From: Bagarius yarrelli
Taxonomy: Eukaryota; Chordata; Actinopteri; Siluriformes; Sisoridae
DNA length: 64,000 nucleotides
Assembly: GCA_005784505.1 (NCBI GenBank)
Contig: VCAZ01000118.1
Coordinates: 1,019,429-1,083,428, forward strand
Direction of reading: 5' to 3'
The notes beneath the pieces were generated by a model, which saw nothing but the letters and a program-made list of their open reading frames with translations, was not told where the DNA came from and did not search any database. Each line of letters starts with the position of its first letter. Position 1 is the first letter of the stretch. Of this stretch, positions 1 to 10,573 are shown one piece after another. The translations under genes were made by a program, and so were the position numbers.

Positions 1-360
1 TAAACATCAGATGAACTTCAAAGCACCTAAAAAGTCGATGCTCGCAAGTGACTCGGGTTTGAACTCACAACCTTCCGAGACGTAATTACATAAACACATT
101 AATCACTCAGCTACCATTTTCTCTAATGCAGTGGTGTCTAATCTCAGAGTTTAGCTCCAACCCTAATCAAACGCACCTGAACCAACTAATCAAGGTGTTG
201 ACAGGTAGGTGGCAACTTAGAGGTAGGTGTGTTGAGGCAAGTTGGAGCTAAACTCTGCAGGACACCACTGACCCTCCAGCACTGAGATTGGACACCCCTA
301 ATCTAATACACCACTTGCGAGTGTGATGAAGTGTACCGACGGTCTGAACTCTCCCATCAG
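1..360. repeat. AKR7A intron with palindromic MITE-like repeat
   Basis: This is intron sequence upstream of the first visible AKR7A exon. Positions of about 131-298 form an imperfect inverted repeat. The arm around 147-160 (GAGTTTAGCTCCAA) is complementary to the arm around 241-256, with a short asymmetric centre. The same element recurs at about 29560-29745. The structure suggests a non-autonomous DNA transposon, but I cannot name the family. No coding sequence was seen. Confidence 0.6.
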
Positions 361-3300
361 GAGGTCTGCTTACGGGGAAATATCATTACGAGGACAAAGA
401 CGGCGCTCAGCCCACCGGACGCTTCTTCGGGAATAAATGGGCTGCTATTTACAGAGACAGGTAGAAAATTCGACCTTCAGATTTCCCAACCTACTTAATT
501 TCCTGTTCTTACCTGGGGGCTGAACTTCAGTGTTAATATTCTGAGATTGACTCTTTTTCCACAGTAAATATTAACATTGTTTAAACATCTGCACTTTAAG
601 GGATCAGACGCCCGAACTGCCCAAACTCAACAGCTTTAATGACTGAATTTTTGTCCTCCACCTGATTCTCTGATTCATAAAGCAACGATTCTATTACATT
701 TATCTCATTTTTTTTATCCAACTGAGCAGTTAAGGGTTAAGGGCCATGCTCAGGGGCCCAGCAATGGCAGCCCGGTGATGCTGGAAAATAAGACCATGAT
801 CATCCAATCAGCAGCTCAATACATAAACCACTGAACTACCACTTCACTAGATTTCTACGATACTACCGATTTTATAATACAATTTGATTCATGAATCGAT
901 TCATTAAGTAATTCACTGTAAATGATCACAATGTAGAGACGGAATATTTTAAAACCTACCAGTTACAGCCAGATTATTTCCTAAATGGTTTTGTTTTTTA
1001 TTATGAATCGGTTATTCATTCATTTGATAATTCCATAATCGATCATTTGAATCCGGTTCAGTTTCGATATGTGAATGAGTTGGTTTTGTAAATTCATTCT
1101 GATCAATTTGTTGTGAAAGGTTTTGGAAACAGAGCCATTTCTACGCTATAGACGGCGTCCTAAAGGCCCTGGATGCGGCGTACACGTCTGAGAAGCCGAG
1201 TCTGACCGCCGCCGCTATTCGCTGGATGTATCATCACTCTCAGCTTAAGGTTCACAAATTCACCTTCTTACAAAAATGATTCACGTGGGTGAATTCTGTA
1301 ACGATCCACAACAAAGGCGGAGACAGGAAACCTTTTTTTTTTTTTTTTGCTGTAGACGGGAGTGGGAGTGCAAAGAGGTGCAAAATTTCCGGTAAAAATT
1401 TGGAATCTTTCCAGGAGTACTGGAGAAACTTAACTGGAATTTATGTGAATTTATTAGAATTTGGGAAAATTATATAACAGATGAGGATGGAAGAATGAGA
1501 GAATAGGAGGAATTAATAGCGGTAGGGGGAAACAGATGAGGGGGAGACAGATGAGGATGGAGAGAAGATGAGGGTAGGGGAGAATAGCGGGTAGGGGAGA
1601 TGGAGACAGGGGAGATGAGGATGGAGAGAATGGCGGGTAGGGGGAGACAGATGAGGATGGAGAGAATGGCGGGTAGGGGGAGACAGATGAGGATGGAGAG
1701 AATGGCGGGTAGGGGGAGACAGATGAGGATGGAGAGAATGGCGGGTAGGGGGAGAAGGGGGACACGATGAGGATGAGGATGGGGTAGAGAAGATAGAGAA
1801 TAGCGGGTAGGGGAGAGAATGGGAGAGGAGACAGATGAGGATGGAGAGAATAGCGGGTAGGGGGAGACAGATGAGGATGGAGGAGAGAATAGCGGGTAGG
1901 GGGAGACAGATGAGGATGGAGAGAATAGGGGATGAGAAAGAGAATAGCGGGAGAGACAGCGGGTAGGGGGAGACAGATGAGGATGGAGAGAATAGCGGGT
2001 AGGGGGAGACAGATGAGGATGGAGGGGGGAGAAGATAGAGATGCGGGTAGGGGGAGACAGATGAGGGGGAGAGAATAGCGGGTATGGGGGAGCAGATGAG
2101 GATGGAGAGAATGAGGAGAGAAGAAATAGCGGGGGTAGGGGGAGACAGATGAGGATGGAGAGAATAGCGGGTAGGGGGGAGACAGATGAGGATGGAGAGA
2201 ATAGCGGGTAGGGGGAGACAGATGAGGATGGAGAGAATGCGAGGTAGGTAGCGGGGGTATGGGGGAGACAGGGGGATGATCCAGATGATTCGCTGTGGCA
2301 ACCCCTAAAAGGGAACGGCCCAAAGGAGAAGTGTGTGTGTTCTAGAGGACTGCGTAGTGTATGAGTTGGTGTGACTGTATGTGTGTGTGAGATTCAGAAG
2401 TAGCAGGTTAACCATTTATCTAACATGACATTCAGTCTGGTTGATTTTTTAATAATTTGGGGGGCTGCGCAGTTGTTTTCCAACTCCATTTAAGTTCCCT
2501 GTTATTGACTACTAACCTGCAGTTACTGCCTGTTTATTTTTCTTATATACAGGATATATTCCAGATTATTTCTTATATATGTATTGCTGATATATATTCC
2601 AGATTATTTCTTATATATGTATTGCTTATATATTCCAGATTATTTCTTATATATGTATTGCTTATATATTCCAGATTATTTCTTATATATGTATTGCTTA
2701 TATATTTCTTATATATGTATTGCTTATATATTCCAGATTATTTTTTTATATATTTATTGCTTATATATTCCAGATTATTTCTTTAATTCCTATGGAAAGT
2801 AAAATTGATAACTAAACATTAATTCACTTAAACTTTTTTAACATCTTAGGTTATTGTTTGGCTAACCTACACTCACCATCTGCACAAAACTAAACTCTCT
2901 CACTCTAAAACTCTCTCTCTCTCTCTCTCTCACTCTAAAACTCTCTCTCTCTCACTCTAAACTCTCTCTCACTCTTAAACTCTCTCTCTCTCTATCTCTC
3001 TCTCTCTCTCTCTCTCACTCACTCACGCACTCACTCACTCACTCACTCACTCACTCAACACATCCGCACGTCACTCACTCACTCACTCACTCACTCACTC
3101 ACTCATTCATATATTTTGACGGGATGTGTATAAATTCATTACATTTTTAAGTATGAACTGACTCCGGATCAGTAAGTCATAAATTCAACTACAGGAAAAG
3201 AGTTGCAGATTTCTGAGATTTTAGTTTCGGAAAATAAAAGCCAGCATTAGCACATCTGCATCTTTTCACATCTGTGTGTGTGTTTCAGGCTGAGCTGGGT

Positions 3301-3450
3301 GACGCCGTGATCATCGGCATGTCCACTATGGAACAGCTGGAGGAGAATCTCACAGCGGCTGGAGAAGGTCCTCTGAAACAGGAAGTGGTGGACGCCTTCA
3401 AGCACGGCTGGGATTTAGTAGCTCACGAATGTCCTAACTATTTCCGCTAG
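361..3450 (+). CDS. akr7a3: Aflatoxin B1 aldehyde reductase (AKR7A family), 3' part
   Basis: This gene encodes an NADPH-dependent aldo-keto reductase of the AKR7A family, which reduces reactive dialdehydes and succinic semialdehyde, mainly in the cytosol. Three exons fit: 361-460, 1120-1249 and 3289-3450 (stop TAG 3448-3450). All have AG acceptors, the internal donors are GT, and the frame is kept through a split Arg codon at 460/1120. They encode the last 129 residues. Recognisable stretches are GLLTGKYHYEDKDG, TGRFFGNKWA, AIRWMYHHSQLK, VIIGMSTMEQLEENL and the typical C-terminus AHECPNYFR. The catalytic barrel residues lie in upstream exons outside the window, so the entry is partial. The gene is tail to tail with mrto4. 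Family assignment is firm. The A2 versus A3 symbol is not resolved; a3 follows fish usage as I recall it. Confidence 0.88.
690..855 (-). repeat. SINE fragment in AKR7A intron
   Basis: The stretch carries the minus-strand signature of the window's common tRNA-derived SINE: ACTGAGCAGTTAAGGGTTAAGGGCC, then GGGCCCAGCAATGGCAG, then a decayed tRNA-like head ending in a form of CCACTGAACTACCACTTC. It lies in the intron 461-1119, which otherwise shows only AT-rich sequence. Confidence 0.6.
1500..2275 (+). repeat. Purine-rich minisatellite (about 36-bp unit)
   Basis: About 20 imperfect copies of a unit of about 34-38 bp, built from GAGACAGATGAGGATGGAGA and GAATAGCGGGTAGGGG, fill this part of the last AKR7A intron. 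The plus strand is almost free of C. Long reading frames on the minus strand (rich in Ser, Pro, Leu, His) follow the repeat in two frames and are artefacts. Confidence 0.9.
2271..2330 (+). repeat. LINE 3'-tail remnant
   Basis: A short stretch (GATTCGCTGTGGCAACCCCT followed by AAAAGGGAACGGCCCAAAGG) resembles the 3' terminal sequence of a non-LTR retroelement common in fish genomes. It abuts the minisatellite. It is recognised from memory of the consensus, not by a search. Confidence 0.45.
2545..2785 (+). repeat. AT-rich tandem repeat (about 36-bp unit)
   Basis: Five to six copies of a unit built from TTCCAGATTATTTC, TTATATATGTATTGC and TTATATA. It is intronic, and the encoded Tyr/Leu-rich frames are artefacts of the repeat. 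Confidence 0.85.
2890..3115 (+). repeat. (CT)n / (ACTC)n simple repeat
   Basis: Runs of CTCTCT interleaved with CACTCTAAA, then (CACT)n to about 3110. The tract lies about 170 bp upstream of the last AKR7A exon. Confidence 0.9.
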
Positions 3451-3573
3451 TCTTTAAGTCACCCTGAAGAGGACGAGGAGTGACAGGGACCGTGTTCACA
3501 CTCGACCAGTAAATCCCAACAACTCACACTTACTGTTGACTTTTTTTTTTTTTTTTGTAATTTAGATTCTAGC

Positions 3574-3579
3574 AATAAA
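3574..3579 (+). terminator. Probable AKR7A polyadenylation signal
   Basis: AATAAA lies 124 bases after the AKR7A stop codon and just after a T-rich run. It falls in the 300-bp space between the two convergent stop codons, so the AKR7A and mrto4 3' untranslated regions probably overlap or nearly touch. Confidence 0.5.
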
Positions 3580-3753
3580 AACAGCATCATTATATTAGAA
3601 AAAACTAAATGTTCCCTCCCACATGTGCACAGCTGGATATTATTCAGGAAGTGGAGGAGATTAAACAGTGATGTAGAAGGTTTGGTGATAAAACACACAA
3701 ACGCTGAAGAAATGTTCGTACGATCAAATCCGTCGTAGCCAAAGTCCATCGTT

Positions 3754-6700
3754 TCATTTCATTAACTCATCATCATCTTCATCATCGTCGTCGTCGTTCT
3801 GCAGGGCGTCTTCGTCTGCGCCTGATAACAGCTCGAAATCCCCCGTCTCGGAATTCCACACACACTTTACCGCCACTTTGAAGGCAGCCATCTGAATCCC
3901 AAACAGTTTCTGAAAGCAAAAGTGAAGCAATAATCTAATATTACAGGGACGTCTTACACAATAACAGCTAGAATAAAAATAAAGTGCAGTTTAATGTATT
4001 AATGATAAAAAAAACAAAAACCATAAAAATAAGTCAACATAAAGTCACAAGCGAAACTACAGGACATCCCATAAGTTTCCAAACATCTGTTTCAACCTGA
4101 TTTTCTTACCAAAGCAGCGTAAATTCAGCATCTTTAACTGCCGTTTAATCACTTTTTCTTTTATTCTTCCCTCTTTCTTAACCTTCTTTCTCATTCCTGC
4201 TCAATTTCCTCAATCTCTCTTTTCCATCTTCTTTTTCTCACTCCCTTTTCCCCCCCCTCCCCCTTCTATCCATTTCTCTAGTTGCCCTGCTTTCCTCTCT
4301 CGCTCGATTTTTGTTTCTTTGTGGCTTCTGTTATGTTTTTCTCTCCCACTTTCCTCCTCTTTCCTCCCTTCATCTCTCTTCTCTTTACCCCTCTTGCTCT
4401 ATTGTTTATTTTCCTCTGTTTGTTTTTAACATATTCCCTCTTTTCTTCTCTCCTTCCCCGTCCTCCTCTTAATTTTACACCTCTTTTATATTACCCTTGT
4501 GTCCCTTTTGCCCTCCCCCACTCACAATCTTTCTCTTCTCGTTTTTTTTCTTCTCTCTTTCTTGCTGTCTCAATCTTTCTCTTTAACTTTTCACACTTTT
4601 CTTTTTCCTGTTTGTTGTTTCTCTCTCGCTCTCTTTAGCTTTTCTTACCCCTCTGTCTCTTTAGCTTTTCTTACCCTCTGTCTCTTTAGCTTTTTCTTAC
4701 CCTCTGTCTCTCTCTTTCCCTCTTTTCAGTCTCTCTCTCTCTCTCTCTCGTGTGTGTGTGCGTGTAAATGAAACGCAGTCGACTCACCAGAATCCGGCAC
4801 TGTTCAGGAGTGAGTGTTTCTCCTTCTTTACACACTTCATGGTCTTTCAGTAAAGTGATGACTCCTACACACACACACACGTGTTTAATCAGAAGCGTTA
4901 AAATAACACACACTTGAACCGGATTAACAAAAGTCGATAAATGTTATAAATGAGAATAAATAAATGAAGGTCACGGCAGCTGCCAGTGGTTCTGCCTCAG
5001 GGTCATGTGACCAGCGTCTGATGTGCCGTCTGATTACCTTTCTTAAGCGCCGTCGGGAGTCCCAACTGTCTGAACTGAGGCTCCATAGAGTGAGAGAACT
5101 GCTCCAGCGGCCCCTCGTCCAGCATTACCTCCATCTGAGCCACGTTTCCTGCCCGAGCGTAATCCATCTCACTGAAACTGCTGAAATACCTGACACACAC
5201 ACACACACACACACACAGAGAGTTGTGACCGAAAATTATTAACCATATAAGGGTGACTCAGATAAACAATTAATACAGTCTTACTTGGTAGTGATTATGT
5301 AACATCAGGGGCACCGCTGGCATTTTTGGGCCACCTATTTCACACTAATCAAACAGATCTCTAGGGGCCCCCAAAGCATTCGGGCCCTTAGAATGATCCT
5401 AACACCCCCTCATTAGCAGCGTCCCTGTGTAACATTACTGCTAGTTAAAATATTAAAAATGTTACTCGACTGTTAAAGAATGTAATAAATGTAGCTTGAA
5501 TTTGAGTTCAATGCGAGTTTATTATTAAGGCTATTAAAATTATTAAATAATCATATCATCGCAATTATTTGACTTGAACGCGATCATCGCGTCCAACCGC
5601 AATTATTGCACACTTATTAGCCACTAAGGGGAGCTCTAGTACCTGCAGCCCCCTACTTCCAACTAGAGTGAGTGAGTGGAGCGGCGTGATGTGAAAGTCG
5701 CTTTTAATAACACATCATTAATTAACACCCAAATTTGATCATCGTAACAGCCGTATTTATTATCTGTAATTGATCAAAATACTATGATACTGTAATACTA
5801 ATGTTGTCCACTAGAGGGAGCAGAAGGAAAAGCAATAAAAAGGCATGACTTACATTGCAACAGTCCAATCACGTGAAGCCAAAAATATCAAAACAATATT
5901 GATTCGCTGACGACAAAATTAGAGCTGAACCTTTATAAAGGTTTACGGATTCACACACACTCGTTTATTCCACCAAATGCTTTTATTTTATTATAAAACT
6001 GTGAGATATACTTAAGTTATTGTGAAGTAGTTTCTTCTCGTCCTATTGACTGTTCATCAAATATTTGCCCACTCAGACATTGTTACCATAGCAACCAGCA
6101 GCAGAAACGCCTCCTTCCAAAATACTCAGAAAGTCTTTCCACCTCACAGATCACTGACTTGGTTTTTATTACTGGCCGTCTGATTGGCTGCGGATTTAAC
6201 AAGGTCCCGCCCCTTCATGTAAGTTCACCTCTTCACCCCTTATGTAAGTGTGGAAAAGACTTGGATGTAGGTGGGTTTTTTTTTTTACTCACTCTTGGAC
6301 TTCCTCTTTGGTTTTGTTGGTGAACAGAACTCCAACTTCTCCTCTGAGGAACCTGCTGACCTACAAAACACCACACAAACCACACAAAGCTCAAACCTGC
6401 CGCGTTCTGATCCCATCCTGTGAACGGACAGAGGAACGGATCACATACCTTGTGCAGGTTGTCCTTATATTCATCAGTCGGTCCTTTTCCCAGTGCGATC
6501 ATCATCACCTTGTTCTTCCCGAAAAAGAAGCTTCAGAGACGAGAGAAGGAATCAGAACAACGAGCTGGACCAATAATGACGACACTGTCAGACTGTGTGT
6601 GTGTGTGTGTGTGTGTGTCTGTCTGTCTCGCTCACCGGCTGTGCTTCCATGCCGTTCTGACGTCCTTCAGCTTGCTGTTCCTCATGTTCTTCACAGAGAA

Positions 6701-7916
6701 GATAAAAACGTATCTGTACGTGTCGACGCATTTCTGCAGCTGAAGCAGGAGACAGAGACGGAGACAGAATTAATACTCATTAATAATCACAGGTTCGGAT
6801 TAATGTGATGTTTAATGTGATTCCATAGCGACAGCTCGTTCACTAATACATGTTCTGTGTGCGTACGGTGTGTAGAAGGAGTCTCCATTTCGATTCCCAG
6901 TTCCACTGTGGGCCCCTGAGTGAGGCCCTTAACCCCTAATTGCTCAGTTGTGTAATAGAAGTGATAATGTAAGTCGCTCTGGATAAAAACGTCTGTAATG
7001 CTGTAAATGTAAGAGTGTACATGTTCTCTGCACAATGAAAGTTAAATCTGATTTATTTCAGTGTTCTTTAGTGTCCAAGTTAAGCGGAACTTTGAGTTTA
7101 ATAATAATATAATATTTACTGATTTCTTAAATTAAGTTAATCAATTAAATTGGTTAATTTTATTTAAGAAATTACTTTAATTACCGGTGCTGTTCTCGTC
7201 TTTTTGAGCGCAATCCTCAAAATGACCACAAGAGGGAGTCTGATATTATCGGTTAATTAACTTAACTGGTTAATCTTTAGTTGGGAATTATGTAAATATT
7301 AACAGCAACTCGAAGTGTTTGTTTATAATTATTTTATATTTAATATTTTATATCCTGTTTTTCCCTTATAAAAGTGTATAAAGAGAAAAATATTAAAGGA
7401 CAAAACTCAATCACTGCGATCATCTCAGGCTCCACAGGACGAGCTGGAGTTTATCAACATCATCTGATCATTAAAACTTCCCGTGTGAAATGTTTCAGTG
7501 GCGCTTCAGAAAGTTCCTCACCTCCTCAATCAGCTTCTGCTTCGCCTCCAATCCTTTCTTAACTGTTTTTGTCAGAGAGACTGAGAGAGAAGAGACAAGA
7601 ACATTAACCTCAGGTACATCCGCTCGACTTATACATACATAAGTCATAAACATAAACAGCTCAAACAGGAAGAATTTATCGTGCATTAATTCTCATTAGA
7701 AATCCACATCATCTACACCTCATGAATCTTTAGCTTTAGCACGTTAGCTGATTAGTAAACTTTATTCCTTTTTAAAGCCTGATTCAACCTAATACTTTCG
7801 TCACCACACATGTTATAAAATAAATCTCTCCGTGACATATTCGGGTTATAAAACATGGACATTAATATGGAATTTTATTTTTTATTACCTTTCTTATCCC
7901 TCTTTGACTTCGGCAT
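3754..7916 (-). CDS. mrto4: mRNA turnover protein 4 homologue (60S assembly factor)
   Basis: Mrt4 is a nucleolar P0-like protein. It occupies the ribosomal stalk base of pre-60S particles until P0 replaces it. Eight exons, in transcription order: 7916-7889, 7580-7522, 6739-6636, 6530-6449, 6360-6293, 5189-5038, 4864-4788, 3909-3754. All have GT/AG borders, and together they keep one frame of 241 residues (human about 239). Landmarks: start MPKSKRDKK; KGLEAKQKLIEE; VFIFSVKNMRNSKLKDVR; FFFGKNKVMMIALG; GPTDEYKDNL; EMDYARAGN; GPLEQFSHSMEPQ; LRQ-like QLGLPTALKKG; EVCKEGETLTPEQCRIL. The last exon ends in an acidic Asp/Glu tail (about residues 229-239), typical of the family. Intron 7 holds a long polypyrimidine tract on the plus strand. 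The start has a Kozak-like GCC ATG context. Confidence 0.95.
4145..4765 (+). repeat. Long polypyrimidine tract in mrto4 intron 7
   Basis: More than 600 bases are overwhelmingly C and T on the plus strand, with TTTCTTCTCTCTTTC-like words, ending in (CT)n and (GT)n. The sense strand of mrto4 is therefore a purine run. The frames at 4282-4771 (Phe/Leu/Ser) are artefacts. Confidence 0.9.
5190..6292. other. mrto4 intron 5, no gene seen
   Basis: The intron between mrto4 exons 5 and 6. It starts with a (CA)n run at 5193-5216. It then has AT-rich unique sequence and a CTCF-like motif CCACTAGAGGGAGCAG at 5808-5823. No exon or RNA gene was recognised. Confidence 0.5.
6880..7015 (+). repeat. SINE 3' part in mrto4 intron 2
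   Basis: The stretch shows TTCGATTCCCAGTTC (tRNA B-box-like), then GTGGGCCCCTGAGTGAGGCC, then AATTGCTCAGTTGTGTAATA and GTAAGTCGCTCTGGATAAAA. This is the ordered signature of the window's main SINE. A CTCF-like word CCACAAGAGGGAGTC follows at 7225-7239. Confidence 0.7.
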
Positions 7917-8030
7917 GGCTCTCACGTTGCTCCTGCGGTCCTTTTCTTCTTCTACGGTTTTTTAAATCGAGGGTTCAAACAGCACCGCGTTCTGTGCTGC
8001 CCCCTGGTGCATAATCTGCAAACCGCCTGC
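7917..8030 (-). promoter_or_regulatory. mrto4 promoter region with CTCF-like motif
   Basis: This is the sequence immediately upstream of the mrto4 start codon. Minus-strand GCACCAGGGGGCAGC at 7996-8010 is a close match to the CTCF core. No TATA box was seen. The promoter role is inferred from position. Confidence 0.45.
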
Positions 8031-8191
8031 TGGTAATCACTCATCACTGATTTAATAGTTATTTTTAAGAAATCTAAAAGAGTTTCATATAAAATATATA
8101 TATATCTTGATAGTACCAGGGTTCTTAGATTTAGTAGTGTAGTTATGAAAACACAGAAAAAAATCTTTAAACAGTGCATTTGTGTAAATGT

Positions 8192-8205
8192 CCAGTAGGT
8201 GGCAG
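8192..8205 (+). promoter_or_regulatory. CTCF-like motif
   Basis: CCAGTAGGTGGCAG on the plus strand closely matches the CTCF core consensus. It points away from the minus-strand motif at 7996-8010, so the pair is divergent and about 190 bp apart. Confidence 0.45.
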
Positions 8206-8209
8206 TGTG

Positions 8210-10573
8210 CGATTTCCTAAAAACTCTGGATTATACTTCAATTCCAGATTTTCTCTTAAAATATGTTTAGAATCAGATTAATTTTAGTGTCAGATATTTT
8301 TCTAAGCCTCAAATGTCATATAATCAATTTCAAGAAACTTTACATTAACTTTATTTTCATTCTTAAAAGCATGAGTAAAGCAGAAAGAAACACTTTCTGG
8401 AGGTCTCACTGAAAAGCCAAACTCACTCGATCTCCATCAGTTATTCACTTATTCATACTGAGGACTAATAATGTGATTTACATCACTTCATGGGGCACCG
8501 AGAGACGGAACTCTTTCCTCTTTCTAATCTTTACAGACGAGTATTAGATTAATTAATTCTAGACAGAAATGTTCCAGGTGAAATTTTTCGCTTTTGTGTG
8601 CTGGAAAAGATGACATAAGACTTTTACAGAAATCAACTTTAATAGGAAACAATGAAAAGATGCAGCAATTAATCGTCATGGCAACCAGATGAACTAAACC
8701 TCCAAGACTTTGGAAGCGTCCCACACTGTTTATTAACTTCCATCATGATTGTCTGAGTTTTTAAAATCTTTTTGCAAACAGCTTTAAGTCCACTCATTGT
8801 TCCAAATCCAAATTTTATCTGAAATGATCGAATTTAAAAAACAAAACAAAATTGTAAACGTTGTGCAACAATTAAAAAAAAAACAGCAACAACTGAACAT
8901 CCAAGCTGAAAGAACGTCCAATCAAATAAACAGGACAAAAGTCTTGACGACTTAAAGTCGAGATTAACTCAATCTCATCCAACCATTTACGGTAATTGAA
9001 AACTTCTGTCCCCTCCCCCAGAAGGGCGGGGCTTAACTATGACATCATCTTCACTCACCTTCTTGAGCTACATGAAGTTTTCTTTTGAGCTTCTGAAACA
9101 CACACTCGGGTAAATCCGAAGATGGAAAGTGACCTTATCTGATGAGTGACGGTTTTTGTGTGTCTGATCATTGGCACGTGTCTAATCTTTACTAAACGAT
9201 CGTCCGGGACGGCTGCAAATCTCAGACATGACAAAGACGTGACGTGGAGGAACTCGATAAACGTCACAGGAACAGAAAACCCGTTAGATTAAGGCGAATC
9301 AGACTTTAATATTCCTCACACGCATCACAGTGTAACCACGGAGACTCGTCTGTGTGTGTGTGTGTGTGTGCGTGTGTGTGTGTGTTAAACTAAAGTGAGC
9401 TCTTTATAACAATCATCCTGATGAGGATTTTTCTCAGGATCTAAAAAATGTGGAATTCGGGTTTCTGTCCAGATGTTTAACATCAGGGACATCATCACCA
9501 GCCGCAACGCAAGAGAACCAAAAGCAGAACCCGACTTCATTAACGGAACTCTTACCATGATGTGTGTGAGAGCATGTGTGTGTGTGTGAGCAGAAAACAG
9601 AGCATGTGTGAGACTATCAATGAGTCAATTAAATATGTATAACAGGAAAAGTCAGCGTGTGACGGTTGAGTGTTGGGAATTGAACCCATGACCTTCCGAT
9701 CATCAGTCCGACATCTGAAGCACTGCGCTTTAACTTCCTCAACACTAAAACGAATAAAAGTCTGATGAAGGATGAGTAGATGGTACTCGGGGTGTGTATG
9801 GCTCGGAATTTCGGCTTCGTCTCCAGATGTTTCGAAATAAGTTCCGTTAATAAATTCCTGCATTTGTTTTTTTACCTGTTTTCGTGAGCGTTTACGTGTG
9901 ATTAACGAGAGATCACAGTGAAGTCCTGATCAACTGCTGAATATTGATGAACTGTATGATAAAGCGTGGATTTAGTACTGAAGATATTGATTTCCTTTAA
10001 TGTGTAATATAGAAGCGGCCGGTTGGGTTATGACGTCTCGGTTTTTCCGAACATTCGGTTCCTCAGGAAGATTTAACGAGTTTTTCTGCACCGCACGTCC
10101 GATTCAAAAAGAACCAGCTGCGAATTAAATTCAAGTATTTAGGTAAGCGAGTCCCTGCGGACGATCGTTAGGGTGATATTATGAGCTGTGTGTCTTTCTG
10201 TCCTTCAGCAGATCTTCTGATCGTCCCTGAGGTGTCTCTATAAGCCAACTGTTTAAAGGAACCGTAAAACACTGGTGCAAAAAAACAAACAGAAAACACT
10301 TCATTGAGAAAGCCATGCTATTGCCTACCCGCATGATAGGAAGCAAAACAAATATAAAAAACAAAAAGCTATTTGTTTTCCAGGAAAAAAAATCCTCATG
10401 TTGAAATCAATTCGTTTTTCTTTCACAAAACCGTCTCCTGGAGTTCCTGTTGGCAGGAAGATGATCAGAGACGCGTCTGTTCTTTCCATCTACCTGTCCG
10501 GTGTCTGTTTGAGGGCGGAACACAGGCGCCGCCGCGGTCCGATGTTGTCCTTCGTAGCTCGTTGTGTCGGTCC
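8210..10573. other. Intergenic region mrto4-dnajc14
   Basis: About 2.4 kb without a recognisable exon. It holds a (GT)n run at 9351-9384, a second short GT-rich tract near 9560-9595 and a minus-strand SINE head fragment at 9655-9735. dnajc14 transcription enters from the right, so the right end is its 3' flank. Small reading frames here (such as 9055-9267 and 9552-9863 on the minus strand) resemble nothing known. Confidence 0.5.
9655..9735 (-). repeat. SINE tRNA-head fragment
   Basis: The run GGGAATTGAACCCATGACCTT followed by a form of CAGTCCGACATCTGAAGCACTGCGC is the minus-strand tRNA-like head of the main SINE family. It has no tail. Confidence 0.55.

Noticed and set aside
1454..2323. Two overlapping minus-strand frames of 262-289 codons rich in Ser, Pro, Leu and His
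   Set aside because: They follow the minisatellite unit in two frames at once and have no relation to a known protein.
2457..2802. Tyr/Leu/Ile-rich frames
   Set aside because: They translate the AT-rich tandem repeat inside an AKR7A intron.
4282..4771. Phe/Leu/Ser-rich frames
   Set aside because: They translate the polypyrimidine tract of an mrto4 intron.
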